DNA from: Hepatobacter sp965661165
GTDB lineage: Bacteria; Pseudomonadota; Alphaproteobacteria; Holosporales; Hepatobacteraceae
NCBI GenBank assembly: GCA_965661165.1
Contig: CBFICL010000006.1
Span: 1-41,584 of the forward strand
Direction of reading: 5' to 3'
DNA length: 41,584 bases
The first letter of the stretch is position 1, and each line of letters begins with the position of its first letter. The notes beneath the pieces are model-generated. The model was given only the letters and a program-made list of their open reading frames with translations. It had not been told where the DNA came from and made no database searches. Positions 24,737 through 33,244 of the stretch are shown here, in pieces. Position numbers and translations under genes: made by a program.

Positions 24737-26413
24737 ATGTTGTTTAAGCGCGTGTTTTATGGCTTGAAGGGCAAGCCTTCTTTTTTGCTTTTTTTTGGCA
24801 TTTTGCTTCTTTTTATCTTGTTGTTGGGACACCGTCCGTTTTCGACTCCTGATGAGGGGCGCTATGTAGAGATTCCCCGCGAAATGATCGCCTCAGGGGA
24901 ATGGGGTGTGCCCCATCTTAACGGGTTACCCTATTTTGAAAAACCGCCCCTGGTGTATTGGATGGAGGCCTGTTCCATGATGTGCCTGGGGGACAGCCCG
25001 TTTGCGATGCGTTTGCCGTTGGCATTGATGGCGTGGCTTGGGTGCCTGATTGTTTATTTTTTTATGAAAAGCGTAGGCGGGCGGCAACGTTCTTTTTGGG
25101 GCGCGGTGTGTTTGGGAACCAACATTCTTTATGTGGTGTTGGCGCGCTTTCTTGTCCTTGACCTTTTTTTGACCGTCTTTATCACAGGCGCGCTGTTTAG
25201 TTTTTTTCTGGCGACCATGCGTCCTTCCAAAACTATATGGCTCCTCTCTTATGGGGCGTGCATGGCGGCAGCGGTCATGACCAAAGGTCTTGTGGGATGT
25301 GTGTTGCCGGGCTTGATTATCCTTGTGTGGATCGCTTGGCAACGCCAGCCTCAGATGCTCATACACGCTTTTCATCCTTATGCGCTGGGGATGTTTTTTT
25401 TGCTGGCAACCCCGTGGCACGTGTGGGTAGCGCTGAAAAATAGCCACTTTCTGTGGTTTTATTTTATTCATGAGCACGTCTTGCGCTATACCACTGAGGT
25501 TCACAGCCGCGTTCAGCCCTTTCTTTTCTTTGTCCCCATTGTTCTGTTTGGGTTTTTCCCCTGGATTTCTTGGGCACGTTCACTCACTACGCGGTCTGTG
25601 AAGGCCGGGTGTCCGCAGGCGCTGTTCTCCTTTTTGTGGGTGTGGGTGGTTGTGGTGTTTGTGTTTTTTTCCTGCGGGCAGTCTAAACTTGTTCCTTATG
25701 TGCTCCCGTTGTTCCCGCCCTTGGCTGTGTTGACAGGATATGGGATTCACCACTTTTTGCAGTCCCCGCACAGCCGCTCTTTCCCATGGGTGAAAGGCAC
25801 CTATGGCCTTTTTTCTTTGATCTTGTGCGCTGGGCTGTGGATCGGGCGCTGGGCTAACTGGATCCAGGTGACGGCTGGTCTTGACGTAAACGCAGTGTTG
25901 TCTTGGGGCGTGGGGATGCTTGGGTTGCTCTTGTTTGTGCAGGCCATGATGACCTTTTTTGTGCCGTTTACACGTCGCGTCTTTGTGGGGATGGTACTGG
26001 TGTGTCAGGTGGTGCTGTGCTTGTTCTTGATCTTATTGGATCCTTTTGTACAGCGCTATCGCTCCATAGAAGATGTGGCCATCACGCTGAATCAACGCAA
26101 TCCAAGGGCCCGTGTGGTGGTGTATCGTTTCTATCCCCAAGATTTACCTGTCTATTTGAAGCGAACTGTGGGGATGCTGGATTATCAGGGCGAGTTGTCT
26201 TTTGGGCATCAGATCTCCCCAGGAAATGCAGTGGTGATCAACGGGATAGAGATACAATCTTTATGGCAACAAAGGCCCTGCTTTATCGTGGCCCTTGAGC
26301 GCGATTTTGAGTTGTTCCAACAGACATATTCAGGTATCCTAAAGCCAGCGCGGGTTGTTTACAGAACAACCCCTTATGTTGTCTGGAGCAATGATATGGG
26401 CGTGAATCCGTGA
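24737..26413 (+). CDS. arnT: ArnT-like lipid A / polyprenyl-linked sugar glycosyltransferase
   Basis: This inner-membrane PMT-family enzyme moves an aminoarabinose unit from undecaprenyl phosphate to lipid A on the periplasmic face. The 558 residues begin with a membrane helix, then the family signature RPFSTPDEGRYVEIPREMIASGEWGVPHLNG with the key D-E, and YFEKPPLVYWMEA. About eleven or twelve further membrane helices follow, and a soluble C-terminal domain from about residue 430. It heads an operon with arnB, arnC and arnA homologues, which supports ArnT over a generic PMT glycosyltransferase. The ATG at 24737 has only a weak ribosome site. The stop overlaps the next start by four bases. Confidence 0.85.
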   Translation: MLFKRVFYGLKGKPSFLLFFGILLLFILLLGHRPFSTPDEGRYVEIPREMIASGEWGVPHLNGLPYFEKPPLVYWMEACSMMCLGDSPFAMRLPLALMAWLGCLIVYFFMKSVGGRQRSFWGAVCLGTNILYVVLARFLVLDLFLTVFITGALFSFFLATMRPSKTIWLLSYGACMAAAVMTKGLVGCVLPGLIILVWIAWQRQPQMLIHAFHPYALGMFFLLATPWHVWVALKNSHFLWFYFIHEHVLRYTTEVHSRVQPFLFFVPIVLFGFFPWISWARSLTTRSVKAGCPQALFSFLWVWVVVVFVFFSCGQSKLVPYVLPLFPPLAVLTGYGIHHFLQSPHSRSFPWVKGTYGLFSLILCAGLWIGRWANWIQVTAGLDVNAVLSWGVGMLGLLLFVQAMMTFFVPFTRRVFVGMVLVCQVVLCLFLILLDPFVQRYRSIEDVAITLNQRNPRARVVVYRFYPQDLPVYLKRTVGMLDYQGELSFGHQISPGNAVVINGIEIQSLWQQRPCFIVALERDFELFQQTYSGILKPARVVYRTTPYVVWSNDMGVNP

Positions 26414-26766
26414 GTTCTGTTTATTTTTTTCTCTTGGCCAGTGTGCTGCTGAATACATTGGGTCAATTTTTTGCCAAAACGGGGGCGCATGGCATGGTGG
26501 CCACTTCGTGGCTGGGGTCTGTGACCCATATTTTTACCACACCGACGCTTGTAATGTCAGCGGCGTGCTATGGGATGAGCCTCTTTTTTTGGGTGTTTGT
26601 CTTATCAAAAATGGACGTCAGCATGGCGGCGTCCTTTTTTTCTATATCCTATCTTTTGACGGTGCTGATGGGCGTGATCGTTTTTAACGAGCCGGTGTGC
26701 ATCACGCGGATAGCTGGGTTTCTTATGATTTTAGGAGGCATTTATCTCATCTCATCGCGCGCCTAA
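26410..26766 (+). CDS. Small multidrug-resistance-type flippase subunit (ArnE/ArnF-like)
   Basis: This is a 118-residue, four-helix SMR-type membrane protein. Helices lie at about residues 3-20, 38-60, 68-88 and 95-113. In E. coli, ArnE and ArnF are two such subunits that flip undecaprenyl-phosphate-aminoarabinose to the periplasm; here only one is present, so a homodimer is possible. Sequence points are an early polar position in VLLNTLGQFFAK, and FNEPVCITRIAGFLMILGGIYLI at the C-terminus, which is typical of EamA/SMR ends. The GTG start overlaps the arnT stop. Its last codons contain the AGGAGG that may initiate the next gene. Confidence 0.8.
   Translation: MSSVYFFLLASVLLNTLGQFFAKTGAHGMVATSWLGSVTHIFTTPTLVMSAACYGMSLFFWVFVLSKMDVSMAASFFSISYLLTVLMGVIVFNEPVCITRIAGFLMILGGIYLISSRA
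26733..26746 (+). promoter_or_regulatory. Strong ribosome binding site ahead of a non-ATG start for arnB
   Basis: A perfect AGGAGG (26733-26738) is followed by five bases and an ATC codon (26744-26746) that is in frame with the arnB-like gene. In-frame codons between this ATC and the first ATG at 26849 include no ATG, GTG or TTG, and an in-frame TAG lies just upstream. The match may be accidental, since the bases also encode Gly-Gly of the flippase subunit. Confidence 0.4.
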
Positions 26767-27928
26767 GGCTTTTTTTCACGATACGTTCATTCCCTTATGT
26801 CGCCCTTCTTTTGGTGAAGAAGAGTGTGAGGCGGTACGCGATTGTCTCATGTCAGGCTGGGTAAGCACCGGTCCACGCGTGCAAGCCTTTGGGGAGGCCT
26901 TACAAGACTATTTTGGTGGCAGGCATGTGCTGCCTGTGGGGTCCAATACAGCCGGCATGTATGTGGCCCTTAAGGCTTTGGGTGTGGGGCCTGGGGATGA
27001 GGTGATTACCACCCCCCTCACCTTTACGGCCACGGCCAATGTGATTGAGGTTGTGGGGGCAACACCCGTTTTGTGTGATGTAGATCCGCACACACGTAAT
27101 ATCGATCTTGAAGCCGTAGCATCCAAAATCACGCCCCGTACCCGTGTGATTTTGCCGGTTCATTTTGCTGGGTTGCCTGTCAGTCTTGAGGGGCTTGAGG
27201 CCCTGGCCAAAGAGCATCACGTGCGCATCATGGAAGATGCGGCCCATGCTTTGGGCACCTCTGATCAGGGCCAGCTTGTGGGGTCAACGGGTGATATTCA
27301 GGTGTTTAGCTTTCATGCCAATAAAAACCTTGCGGCAGGCGAGGGGGGGTGTATTGTCACAGGCGATGATGCCCTTTTTGAGCAATTAAAACCGCTCCAC
27401 TTTCATGGCCTGGATCGTTTGGCGTGGGATCGTTTTCAGAAAAAAGGCAAATCTACCTATGATGTGGTGGTTGCGGCCCTTAAATTTAACATGACAGACA
27501 TGCAGGGCGCCTTGGGGTTGTGTCAGCTCAAAAAATTCCCGGCCCTTCAAGAGAAACGTCGCCGCTTAGCACAGCGTTATTTTGAGGCCTTGGCCGATGT
27601 GGATGCGTTGGTCCTGCCTGCAGACCACTCAGGCCATGCGTGGCACTTGTTTTCACCGCTCTTGCGTTTAGAGAAGCTGCGTGTAGACCGTGAAGCTTTT
27701 GTGGAGGCACTCAAGCAACACAACATTGGAGCAAGCGTTCATTATCAGGCGCTTCACCTTTTTTCTTATTACCGCCAAAAATATCACTACAAGGAGGGGG
27801 ATTTTCCTCATGCAGAGGCTATTGCGGCATCGACCGTGAGCTTACCTCTATTCCCAGACTTGACCTTTGAAGACCAAGACCGTGTGGTGGATGTGCTGAA
27901 AAAGCTTGTCAAGGAGCTGCGTCGATGA
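26744..27928 (+). CDS. arnB: ArnB-like PLP aminotransferase (DegT/DnrJ/EryC1 family)
   Basis: This sugar aminotransferase should convert UDP-4-keto-arabinose to UDP-Ara4N. The Schiff-base lysine is in FSFHANKNLAAGEGG, and other family markers are SNTAGMYVALKALGVGPGDEVITTP, ILPVHFAGLPV and MEDAAHALGT. The first ATG is at 26849 (359 residues), but codons upstream of it still spell conserved family sequence: FIPLCRPSFGEEECEAVRDCL, directly before MSGWVSTGPRVQAF. Real translation therefore must begin earlier, at a non-standard codon. I use the ATC at 26744 behind a perfect AGGAGG, giving 394 residues and a 23-base overlap with the flippase gene; an ATT at 26789 is the other option. The stop overlaps the arnC start. 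Confidence 0.85.
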   Translation: MSSHRAPKAFFHDTFIPLCRPSFGEEECEAVRDCLMSGWVSTGPRVQAFGEALQDYFGGRHVLPVGSNTAGMYVALKALGVGPGDEVITTPLTFTATANVIEVVGATPVLCDVDPHTRNIDLEAVASKITPRTRVILPVHFAGLPVSLEGLEALAKEHHVRIMEDAAHALGTSDQGQLVGSTGDIQVFSFHANKNLAAGEGGCIVTGDDALFEQLKPLHFHGLDRLAWDRFQKKGKSTYDVVVAALKFNMTDMQGALGLCQLKKFPALQEKRRRLAQRYFEALADVDALVLPADHSGHAWHLFSPLLRLEKLRVDREAFVEALKQHNIGASVHYQALHLFSYYRQKYHYKEGDFPHAEAIAASTVSLPLFPDLTFEDQDRVVDVLKKLVKELRR

Positions 27929-28890
27929 AATCCATCTATATGTCCGTTGTCGTACCTGTTTATAACGAAGAAGCAAATCTTGAAGCCCTTTATACACGTC
28001 TTACCAAGGTGCTTGAGGGGTTGGGTAAATCGTATGAGATTGTGTTTGTCAATGACGGGAGCCGTGACAAAACAGCGTCTATCTTGAAGGGGTTTTTACC
28101 GCGCAAGGCGGATGTGCGGGTGGTGGAGCTTTCTCAAAACTATGGTCAGCACATGGCTATTATGGCGGGTTTTTCTCACATGCGCGGTATGTATGCAGTG
28201 ACGCTGGATGCAGACATGCAAACGCCTCCCGAAGAGCTTCCTAAAGTTATCGAAAAAACAGAGCAAGGTCATGACTATGTCGGCACCTTTCGTTTAAAGC
28301 GCAAAGATAATTGGTTTCGCACCTATGTGTCGTTGCTTGTGAATCGTGTGCGCTCTTCGGTCACGAATGTTTCTATGCGCGATCATGGGTGTATGTTGCG
28401 CGCTTATCATCACACCATTGTGGAGAACATTCTCACATCTCGCGATAGGTCCACATTGGTGCCCGTGTTGGCCTATACTTATGCCAAGAATTTCACAGAA
28501 GTGGGCATGCGCCATGCGCCACGAGAAAACGACACCTCAAAATACACGTTTTATAAACTGGCGCGTATGTATTTTGATCTGTTTACAGGCTTTTCGCTGG
28601 TGCCGCTGCAGCTATTTACGTTTGTGGGCATGGTGGTGTCCTTTCTCAGCGGCTTGCTGGTGGTTTATTTGCTCGTACGTCGCTTTGTGTTGGGCGCCGA
28701 AGCCGAAGGGGTATTTACCCTTTTTGCGATCACCTTTTCGCTGCTGAGTTTTATCATCACGGGCATTGGCATTTTGGGTGAATATGTGGGGCGCACCTAT
28801 CAACTGTTGCAGGATCGCCCGCGCTTTTTGATTCGCCATATATGGGATAAAGAAAGCGTCCGAAAAGATCAGCGTAAGGTGTCACGCTAG
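27925..28890 (+). CDS. arnC: ArnC-like undecaprenyl-phosphate sugar transferase
   Basis: This GT2-family glycosyltransferase has two C-terminal membrane helices and transfers an aminoarabinose unit to undecaprenyl phosphate at the cytoplasmic face. The 321 residues open with VVVPVYNEEANLEALYTRL, then FVNDGSRDKTASIL, and the DxD-type TLDADMQTPPEELPKV. ArnC-specific resemblance is seen in VSMRDHGCMLRAYHHTIVENIL and ILGEYVGRTYQLLQDRPRFLI. The helices lie at about 232-255 and 265-290. It starts at the ATG at 27925, inside the arnB stop. E. coli ArnC uses the N-formylated sugar; whether this homologue uses the free amine is open because no formylase is nearby. Confidence 0.88.
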   Translation: MKSIYMSVVVPVYNEEANLEALYTRLTKVLEGLGKSYEIVFVNDGSRDKTASILKGFLPRKADVRVVELSQNYGQHMAIMAGFSHMRGMYAVTLDADMQTPPEELPKVIEKTEQGHDYVGTFRLKRKDNWFRTYVSLLVNRVRSSVTNVSMRDHGCMLRAYHHTIVENILTSRDRSTLVPVLAYTYAKNFTEVGMRHAPRENDTSKYTFYKLARMYFDLFTGFSLVPLQLFTFVGMVVSFLSGLLVVYLLVRRFVLGAEAEGVFTLFAITFSLLSFIITGIGILGEYVGRTYQLLQDRPRFLIRHIWDKESVRKDQRKVSR

Positions 28891-28900
28891 GGGAGTGTTT

Positions 28901-29953
28901 ATGAACATATTCATGATTGGCATCGGTGGTTTTATTGGCACCTCGCTGACAGAACGCATCATGCAAACCAACCCTGACTGGGATATTGTGGGTCTGGATA
29001 TGAATCTGGATCGCCTGAGCACGCTTCTGCCACACCCTCGTTTGCGTGTGCGCAAAGGCGCAATGAAAGACAACCTGGCATGGATCAAAGAACATATTCA
29101 GGCGGCTGACGTGGTGTTGCCTTTGGCGGCGATCGCGGATCCAAGGGTGTATGTGGAAAATCCGCTCAAAGTGTTTACGCTTGATTTTGAAGAAAACCTT
29201 CATGTGATCCGCTTGTGTGTGAAGCATAAACGCCGCCTTGTTTTTCCCTCAACGTCCGAGGTTTATGGCATGTCAGGGGATGACGCCTTTGATGAAGAGA
29301 CAACGTCGTTGGTGCAAGGGCCTATCCATAAAGAGCGCTGGATCTATTCCACCTCCAAACAGCTTTTGGATCGTCTGATTTATGCCTATGGTAAGCATGA
29401 AGATCTTTCCTACACCATCTTTAGGCCCTTTAACTGGATTGGTCCTCACCTTGATTATGTGGATGCAAAGCAAGGCGGGCGGGGGCGTGCGCTGGCCACC
29501 TTTTTAGGTCAGATTGTGTGCGGGAAAGACATCCTGATTTCAGGAGATGGCACGCAACGTCGCTGTTTCACCGATATTGATGATGCGTTGGATGCCTTGA
29601 TGACGATCCTTACCGATGTATCTGTGTGTGGGCAGCAGATTTTCAACATCGGTCACCCAGGTAATGAGTGCGCTATTGTAACATTTGCTCAAACATTGCT
29701 TGACATTGCCAAGGCTCACCCTTTGGCGCCTGCTGCTGTGCAACACGTGAACATTGTGTGCAAAGAGCCTGCCCAGGTTTTTGGTGAAGGCTATCAAGAT
29801 ATTCAAAGGCGGGTGCCCTCCATTGACAAAGCCAAGCAATTGCTATCATGGTCGCCATCGGTGTCGCTGGCGTCATCCCTGCATAAAGCTGTCAACTTTC
29901 ATATGAAGCGTTTGTTTGGTCCAGAGAGTGCAGCGTCAAAAAGGGCGCGATAA
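28901..29953 (+). CDS. arnA: ArnA-type UDP-glucuronate decarboxylase (C-terminal domain only)
   Basis: This is an SDR enzyme equivalent to the dehydrogenase/decarboxylase half of ArnA, which converts UDP-glucuronate to UDP-4-keto-arabinose. The 350 residues show the NAD motif IGIGGFIGTSL, the catalytic PSTSEVYGM (S119-E120, equal to Ser433-Glu434 of E. coli ArnA by my alignment), Y149-x3-K153 in RWIYSTSKQLLDR, RPFNWIGPHLD, and the arginine in RRVPSIDKA (R304, position of ArnA Arg619). The N-terminal formyltransferase domain of ArnA is absent. Start is the ATG at 28901 with AGGGGAG upstream; a GTG two codons earlier is less likely. The stop overlaps the next start by one base. Confidence 0.88.
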   Translation: MNIFMIGIGGFIGTSLTERIMQTNPDWDIVGLDMNLDRLSTLLPHPRLRVRKGAMKDNLAWIKEHIQAADVVLPLAAIADPRVYVENPLKVFTLDFEENLHVIRLCVKHKRRLVFPSTSEVYGMSGDDAFDEETTSLVQGPIHKERWIYSTSKQLLDRLIYAYGKHEDLSYTIFRPFNWIGPHLDYVDAKQGGRGRALATFLGQIVCGKDILISGDGTQRRCFTDIDDALDALMTILTDVSVCGQQIFNIGHPGNECAIVTFAQTLLDIAKAHPLAPAAVQHVNIVCKEPAQVFGEGYQDIQRRVPSIDKAKQLLSWSPSVSLASSLHKAVNFHMKRLFGPESAASKRAR

Positions 29954-31890
29954 TGATGAATGCGCTTGTGAAGATCCGCCTGTGGGTTTATGGGCTTTTT
30001 GCGAAAGTAACATGGTTTTTTGCTAGAAAACCTGCCTTAAGGGCGTTTGTGTGTGATGTGGGCATTGCTATGCTGTCTTTGCCCTTGGCGCTTGTGTTAA
30101 GGCTGGGCCTTCATTTTGCTGACTATTCTCTGTGGTGCCTTTTCTTTCAAACCTTGGCCTTTGGCGGCATTGCCACCGGAACCCTGTTGATCACAGGCTT
30201 TTCTCGGGGCATGTGGCGCTATGTGTCCGTGGCTGATTTGTTTGCTATGGTCAAAACCACCTTGTTGTGTGAAGTGCTTTTTGTTCCTTATCTTTTGCTT
30301 TCCATGCAATATCACGCTTTCCCTTTAACGGCACTGGTCATTCAAGGGTTTTTGCTGGGAGGAGGATGGCTTACTGTGCGGTTGGCCGCGCGTGCTTTTT
30401 TTGCGTATAAGGCCTTACAAAATCAAACATCGTCCACCTGTCTAGACGCGCTCATTGTAGGAGTTAACGATCAAAGCGAACAGTTTTTGCGCCAGCTGTT
30501 GCATCATCAACAACCTCTCTATCGCATTGTAGGGTTTTTAGAGCAAGAATCACACAATGTCTCTCGCTATGTACATGGTGTGCCTGTGTTGGGACGGTTT
30601 CATGATCTGGATCGTCTTTTAGGCACGCTTCGCAAGCGAAAGAAAAATCCTAAGGTGCTGATTGTGAGCCATGTCTTGCTTTCGGGACATGATGTGGCTT
30701 TTTTGTCTCAGAAAACGCAATCTTTGGGGTTGCGTATGGTTCATTTACCATCACCGTCTGCGGTGGGGCAGCTGGAAAAACCCAGCTTAGGAAGCGTGGA
30801 TTTTGCCGAGCTTCTCAAGCGTCCTGCGCGCGCCACCGATCACAAGAACCTTCAGCTACTTATTCAAGGAAAGCGCGTGTTGATCACAGGCGCTGGCGGC
30901 ACCATTGGCCGTGAGTGTACACTGCAGCTGGCGTCCCTTTTTCCTTCTCAGTTATCCTTTCTTGATCATAACGAATATGCGCTTTACGAAACCACCAAAC
31001 TGTTGCGTTTGAAGCATCCTCATGTGCAGCATAAACCCATTCTTTTGGATGTGCGCAACAAGAAGTTTGTTCATGATATGGTGGGTGAGGAAAAGCCAGA
31101 TTTTGTGTTTCATGCTGCAGCTTTGAAACATGTGCCTGTGGTGGAAAATCAACCGGTGGAAGGTGTGTTGACCAATGTGTTGGGCACGCGTTATTTGGCC
31201 GATGCCTGCGTGGCGCATCAGGTGCGCGCGATGGTGTTGGTGTCGACAGATAAAGCCGTGATGCCCAAAAGCCTTATGGGCGCCACCAAACGTTTGGCAG
31301 AGCTTTATTGTCATCACGCGTCTACAGATCCTGGTGAGGGCGCTACAAAATTTTTGGCGGTGCGTTTTGGCAATGTGCTGGGGTCGTCAGGGTCTGTGTT
31401 GCCGCTGTTTAAAGAGCAGGTGATCAAGGGTGGGCCTGTGACAGTGACCCATCCTGAAATGACGCGTTATTTCATGACGATTTCTGAAGCTGCCTCTCTG
31501 ATTATCTATGCGCTGCATCTCAAAATGAATACGCTGGTGCCTAAAGAAAGCACGTTTATGCTGGATATGGGGGAGCCCATATCCATTCTTGAAATGGCTG
31601 AAACACTGATTCGGTTACATGGGTTTGTGCCGGACCGGGATATCAAAATTGAATTCACCGGTCTGCGCCCTGGAGAGAAACTGCATGAGGATTTATTTTT
31701 CAGAGGCGAGCGTGCCCGTAAAACAGAGCACCCTCACATCGCGTTGTCCACACTTTCTCACCAAGTGCCTTATCATTTTTTGAAAAAGCTTGAAGAGCTT
31801 GAACATTTCGCTTGGACCAACAACAGTCAAGGGTGTTTGAACATCCTCGAAGAGCTTTTACCCCAAATGGGGAAGGTCGCTAACATTTAG
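29953..31890 (+). CDS. Membrane-bound nucleotide-sugar 4,6-dehydratase (WbpM/CapD/FlaA1 family)
   Basis: This is a 645-residue protein with four N-terminal membrane helices (about residues 32-150), a CoA-binding-like Rossmann domain (about 165-260) and a C-terminal SDR dehydratase domain with the NAD motif ITGAGGTIGRECTLQL. Catalytic markers are VSTDKAVMPKSLMGATKR, in which methionine replaces the usual SDR tyrosine ahead of the lysine, as in WbpM and PglF. Later motifs are RFGNVLGSSGSVLPLF and FTGLRPGEKLHEDLFF. Such enzymes make UDP-4-keto-6-deoxy-GlcNAc for O-antigens, capsules or protein glycans. It is the last gene of the arn operon and overlaps the convergent tyrS by 33 bases. Confidence 0.9.
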   Translation: MMNALVKIRLWVYGLFAKVTWFFARKPALRAFVCDVGIAMLSLPLALVLRLGLHFADYSLWCLFFQTLAFGGIATGTLLITGFSRGMWRYVSVADLFAMVKTTLLCEVLFVPYLLLSMQYHAFPLTALVIQGFLLGGGWLTVRLAARAFFAYKALQNQTSSTCLDALIVGVNDQSEQFLRQLLHHQQPLYRIVGFLEQESHNVSRYVHGVPVLGRFHDLDRLLGTLRKRKKNPKVLIVSHVLLSGHDVAFLSQKTQSLGLRMVHLPSPSAVGQLEKPSLGSVDFAELLKRPARATDHKNLQLLIQGKRVLITGAGGTIGRECTLQLASLFPSQLSFLDHNEYALYETTKLLRLKHPHVQHKPILLDVRNKKFVHDMVGEEKPDFVFHAAALKHVPVVENQPVEGVLTNVLGTRYLADACVAHQVRAMVLVSTDKAVMPKSLMGATKRLAELYCHHASTDPGEGATKFLAVRFGNVLGSSGSVLPLFKEQVIKGGPVTVTHPEMTRYFMTISEAASLIIYALHLKMNTLVPKESTFMLDMGEPISILEMAETLIRLHGFVPDRDIKIEFTGLRPGEKLHEDLFFRGERARKTEHPHIALSTLSHQVPYHFLKKLEELEHFAWTNNSQGCLNILEELLPQMGKVANI

Positions 31891-33117
31891 CAACACATGT
31901 TTTTTCTTACCCAAGGAAAGCTTGAGAGGTTTGCCTTGAGCCGTGTTTTTGGTGAGATAGTGATTCTCATCGCAAAGCACATCATTCCCCAAACGCACAG
32001 CGCCTTCACGGACGGCCCTTCTTGCTTGTGCCTTAGATGAGACAAACCCAACGGCCACCAACACATCAAGAAGCGCATAACGTCCCTCTTGTTCAATAGA
32101 CGAAAGATCGGCCACATCGCCAGACGTCTCTTGACCTTCTTGAAACAGGGCCCGTGTTTTTTGTTGTGCTTCTTGCAGCCCTTTTTCTCCATGCACAAAA
32201 GTGGTGACATGGTCTGCCAACAAAGCCTTCCACGAGTTAAGGTCAGCACCTGTTTCCTGCGCAGCCTTTTCAATCTCCTGAAGGGGGAGAAACGTAAACA
32301 ATTTAAGGAAACGGACCACATCGACGTCGGATACATTGCGCCAAAATTGCCAGAAATCGTAAGGAGAAAGAAGCGAAGGATCTAACCAGATGGCACCCGT
32401 TTCACTTTTTCCCATCTTTTTACCGTCAGAGGTTAACAACAAAGGACATGTCAGCACAAAGGCTTCCTTTTTTCTTGTCTTACGTATCAACTCTGTGCCG
32501 CTAATCATGTTGGCCCACTGATCTTGCCCGCCGATCTGAAGGCAGCAATCATAACGATCGTTCAAAAAGAGAAAGTCATAGGATTGAAGCAAGAGGTAGC
32601 TCATTTCGAGGAAGCTGAGAGGCAAATTCTGTTGCAAACGGTTTTTGATAAAATCAAAACTCACCATACGATTGACAGAAAAATGGCGCCCCACATCACG
32701 CAAAAAGTCAAGGTGGCTTAATGACCCCAGCCATTCGGCGTTATCAAGAAGGATGAGACGCTCTTCACCCAAAAGCTGGGTCAGCATTGCTCTTAAAGCT
32801 TGTGCATTCTGCGCAATCGTCTCAGGTGACATCATGGGGCGCTCTGATTTTTTATCCGAAGGGTCGCCAATGCGCGATGTGCCTGTGCCCAGAATGACGA
32901 TGATACGGTGACCACGGTTTTGAAAATGCTTTAACAGCATGATGGGCATCAAATGGCCCGCATGAAAGGAAGGGGCTGTCACATCAAAGCCCATATAAAG
33001 CGTGAGGGGTTTTTCAAGGCGCGACGACAATGCCTCGGGCGAGGAGAGATCAAAAACAAAACCTCGGTCTTGGAGTTCACGCGCAAAAGAAGGGCTGTGT
33101 GCCATAAAAAGAACCAT
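31858..33117 (-). CDS. tyrS: Tyrosyl-tRNA synthetase
   Basis: This class I synthetase charges tRNA-Tyr. The 419-residue protein shows LYMGFDVTAPSFHAGHLMPIMLLKHF with the HIGH-type H-A-G-H, QIGGQDQWANMISGTELIRK, and the KMSKS loop LLLTSDGKKMGKSETGAIWLD. A C-terminal S4 RNA-binding domain (about residues 345-405, SSKAQARRAVREGAVRLGNDVL) ends the chain. Two in-frame ATGs, at 33117 and 33105, are possible starts and neither has a clear ribosome site; MAHSPSFARELQDRGF from the second looks more like family N-termini. It is a single-gene unit, convergent with the sugar dehydratase and divergent from mutS. Confidence 0.96.
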   Translation of the reverse strand: MVLFMAHSPSFARELQDRGFVFDLSSPEALSSRLEKPLTLYMGFDVTAPSFHAGHLMPIMLLKHFQNRGHRIIVILGTGTSRIGDPSDKKSERPMMSPETIAQNAQALRAMLTQLLGEERLILLDNAEWLGSLSHLDFLRDVGRHFSVNRMVSFDFIKNRLQQNLPLSFLEMSYLLLQSYDFLFLNDRYDCCLQIGGQDQWANMISGTELIRKTRKKEAFVLTCPLLLTSDGKKMGKSETGAIWLDPSLLSPYDFWQFWRNVSDVDVVRFLKLFTFLPLQEIEKAAQETGADLNSWKALLADHVTTFVHGEKGLQEAQQKTRALFQEGQETSGDVADLSSIEQEGRYALLDVLVAVGFVSSKAQARRAVREGAVRLGNDVLCDENHYLTKNTAQGKPLKLSLGKKKHVLLNVSDLPHLG

Positions 33118-33244
33118 GCGGGATTTTTTCCAAGGCTAGCACGAGTGAATTCAAGAAAAAAGGCTTTGATATGGGTGATTCTGTGACTAAGGTTGGGGCA
33201 ATGGTCATGTCATCAATCCTTTCTTGATAAGAGCCGCTTTGGTT

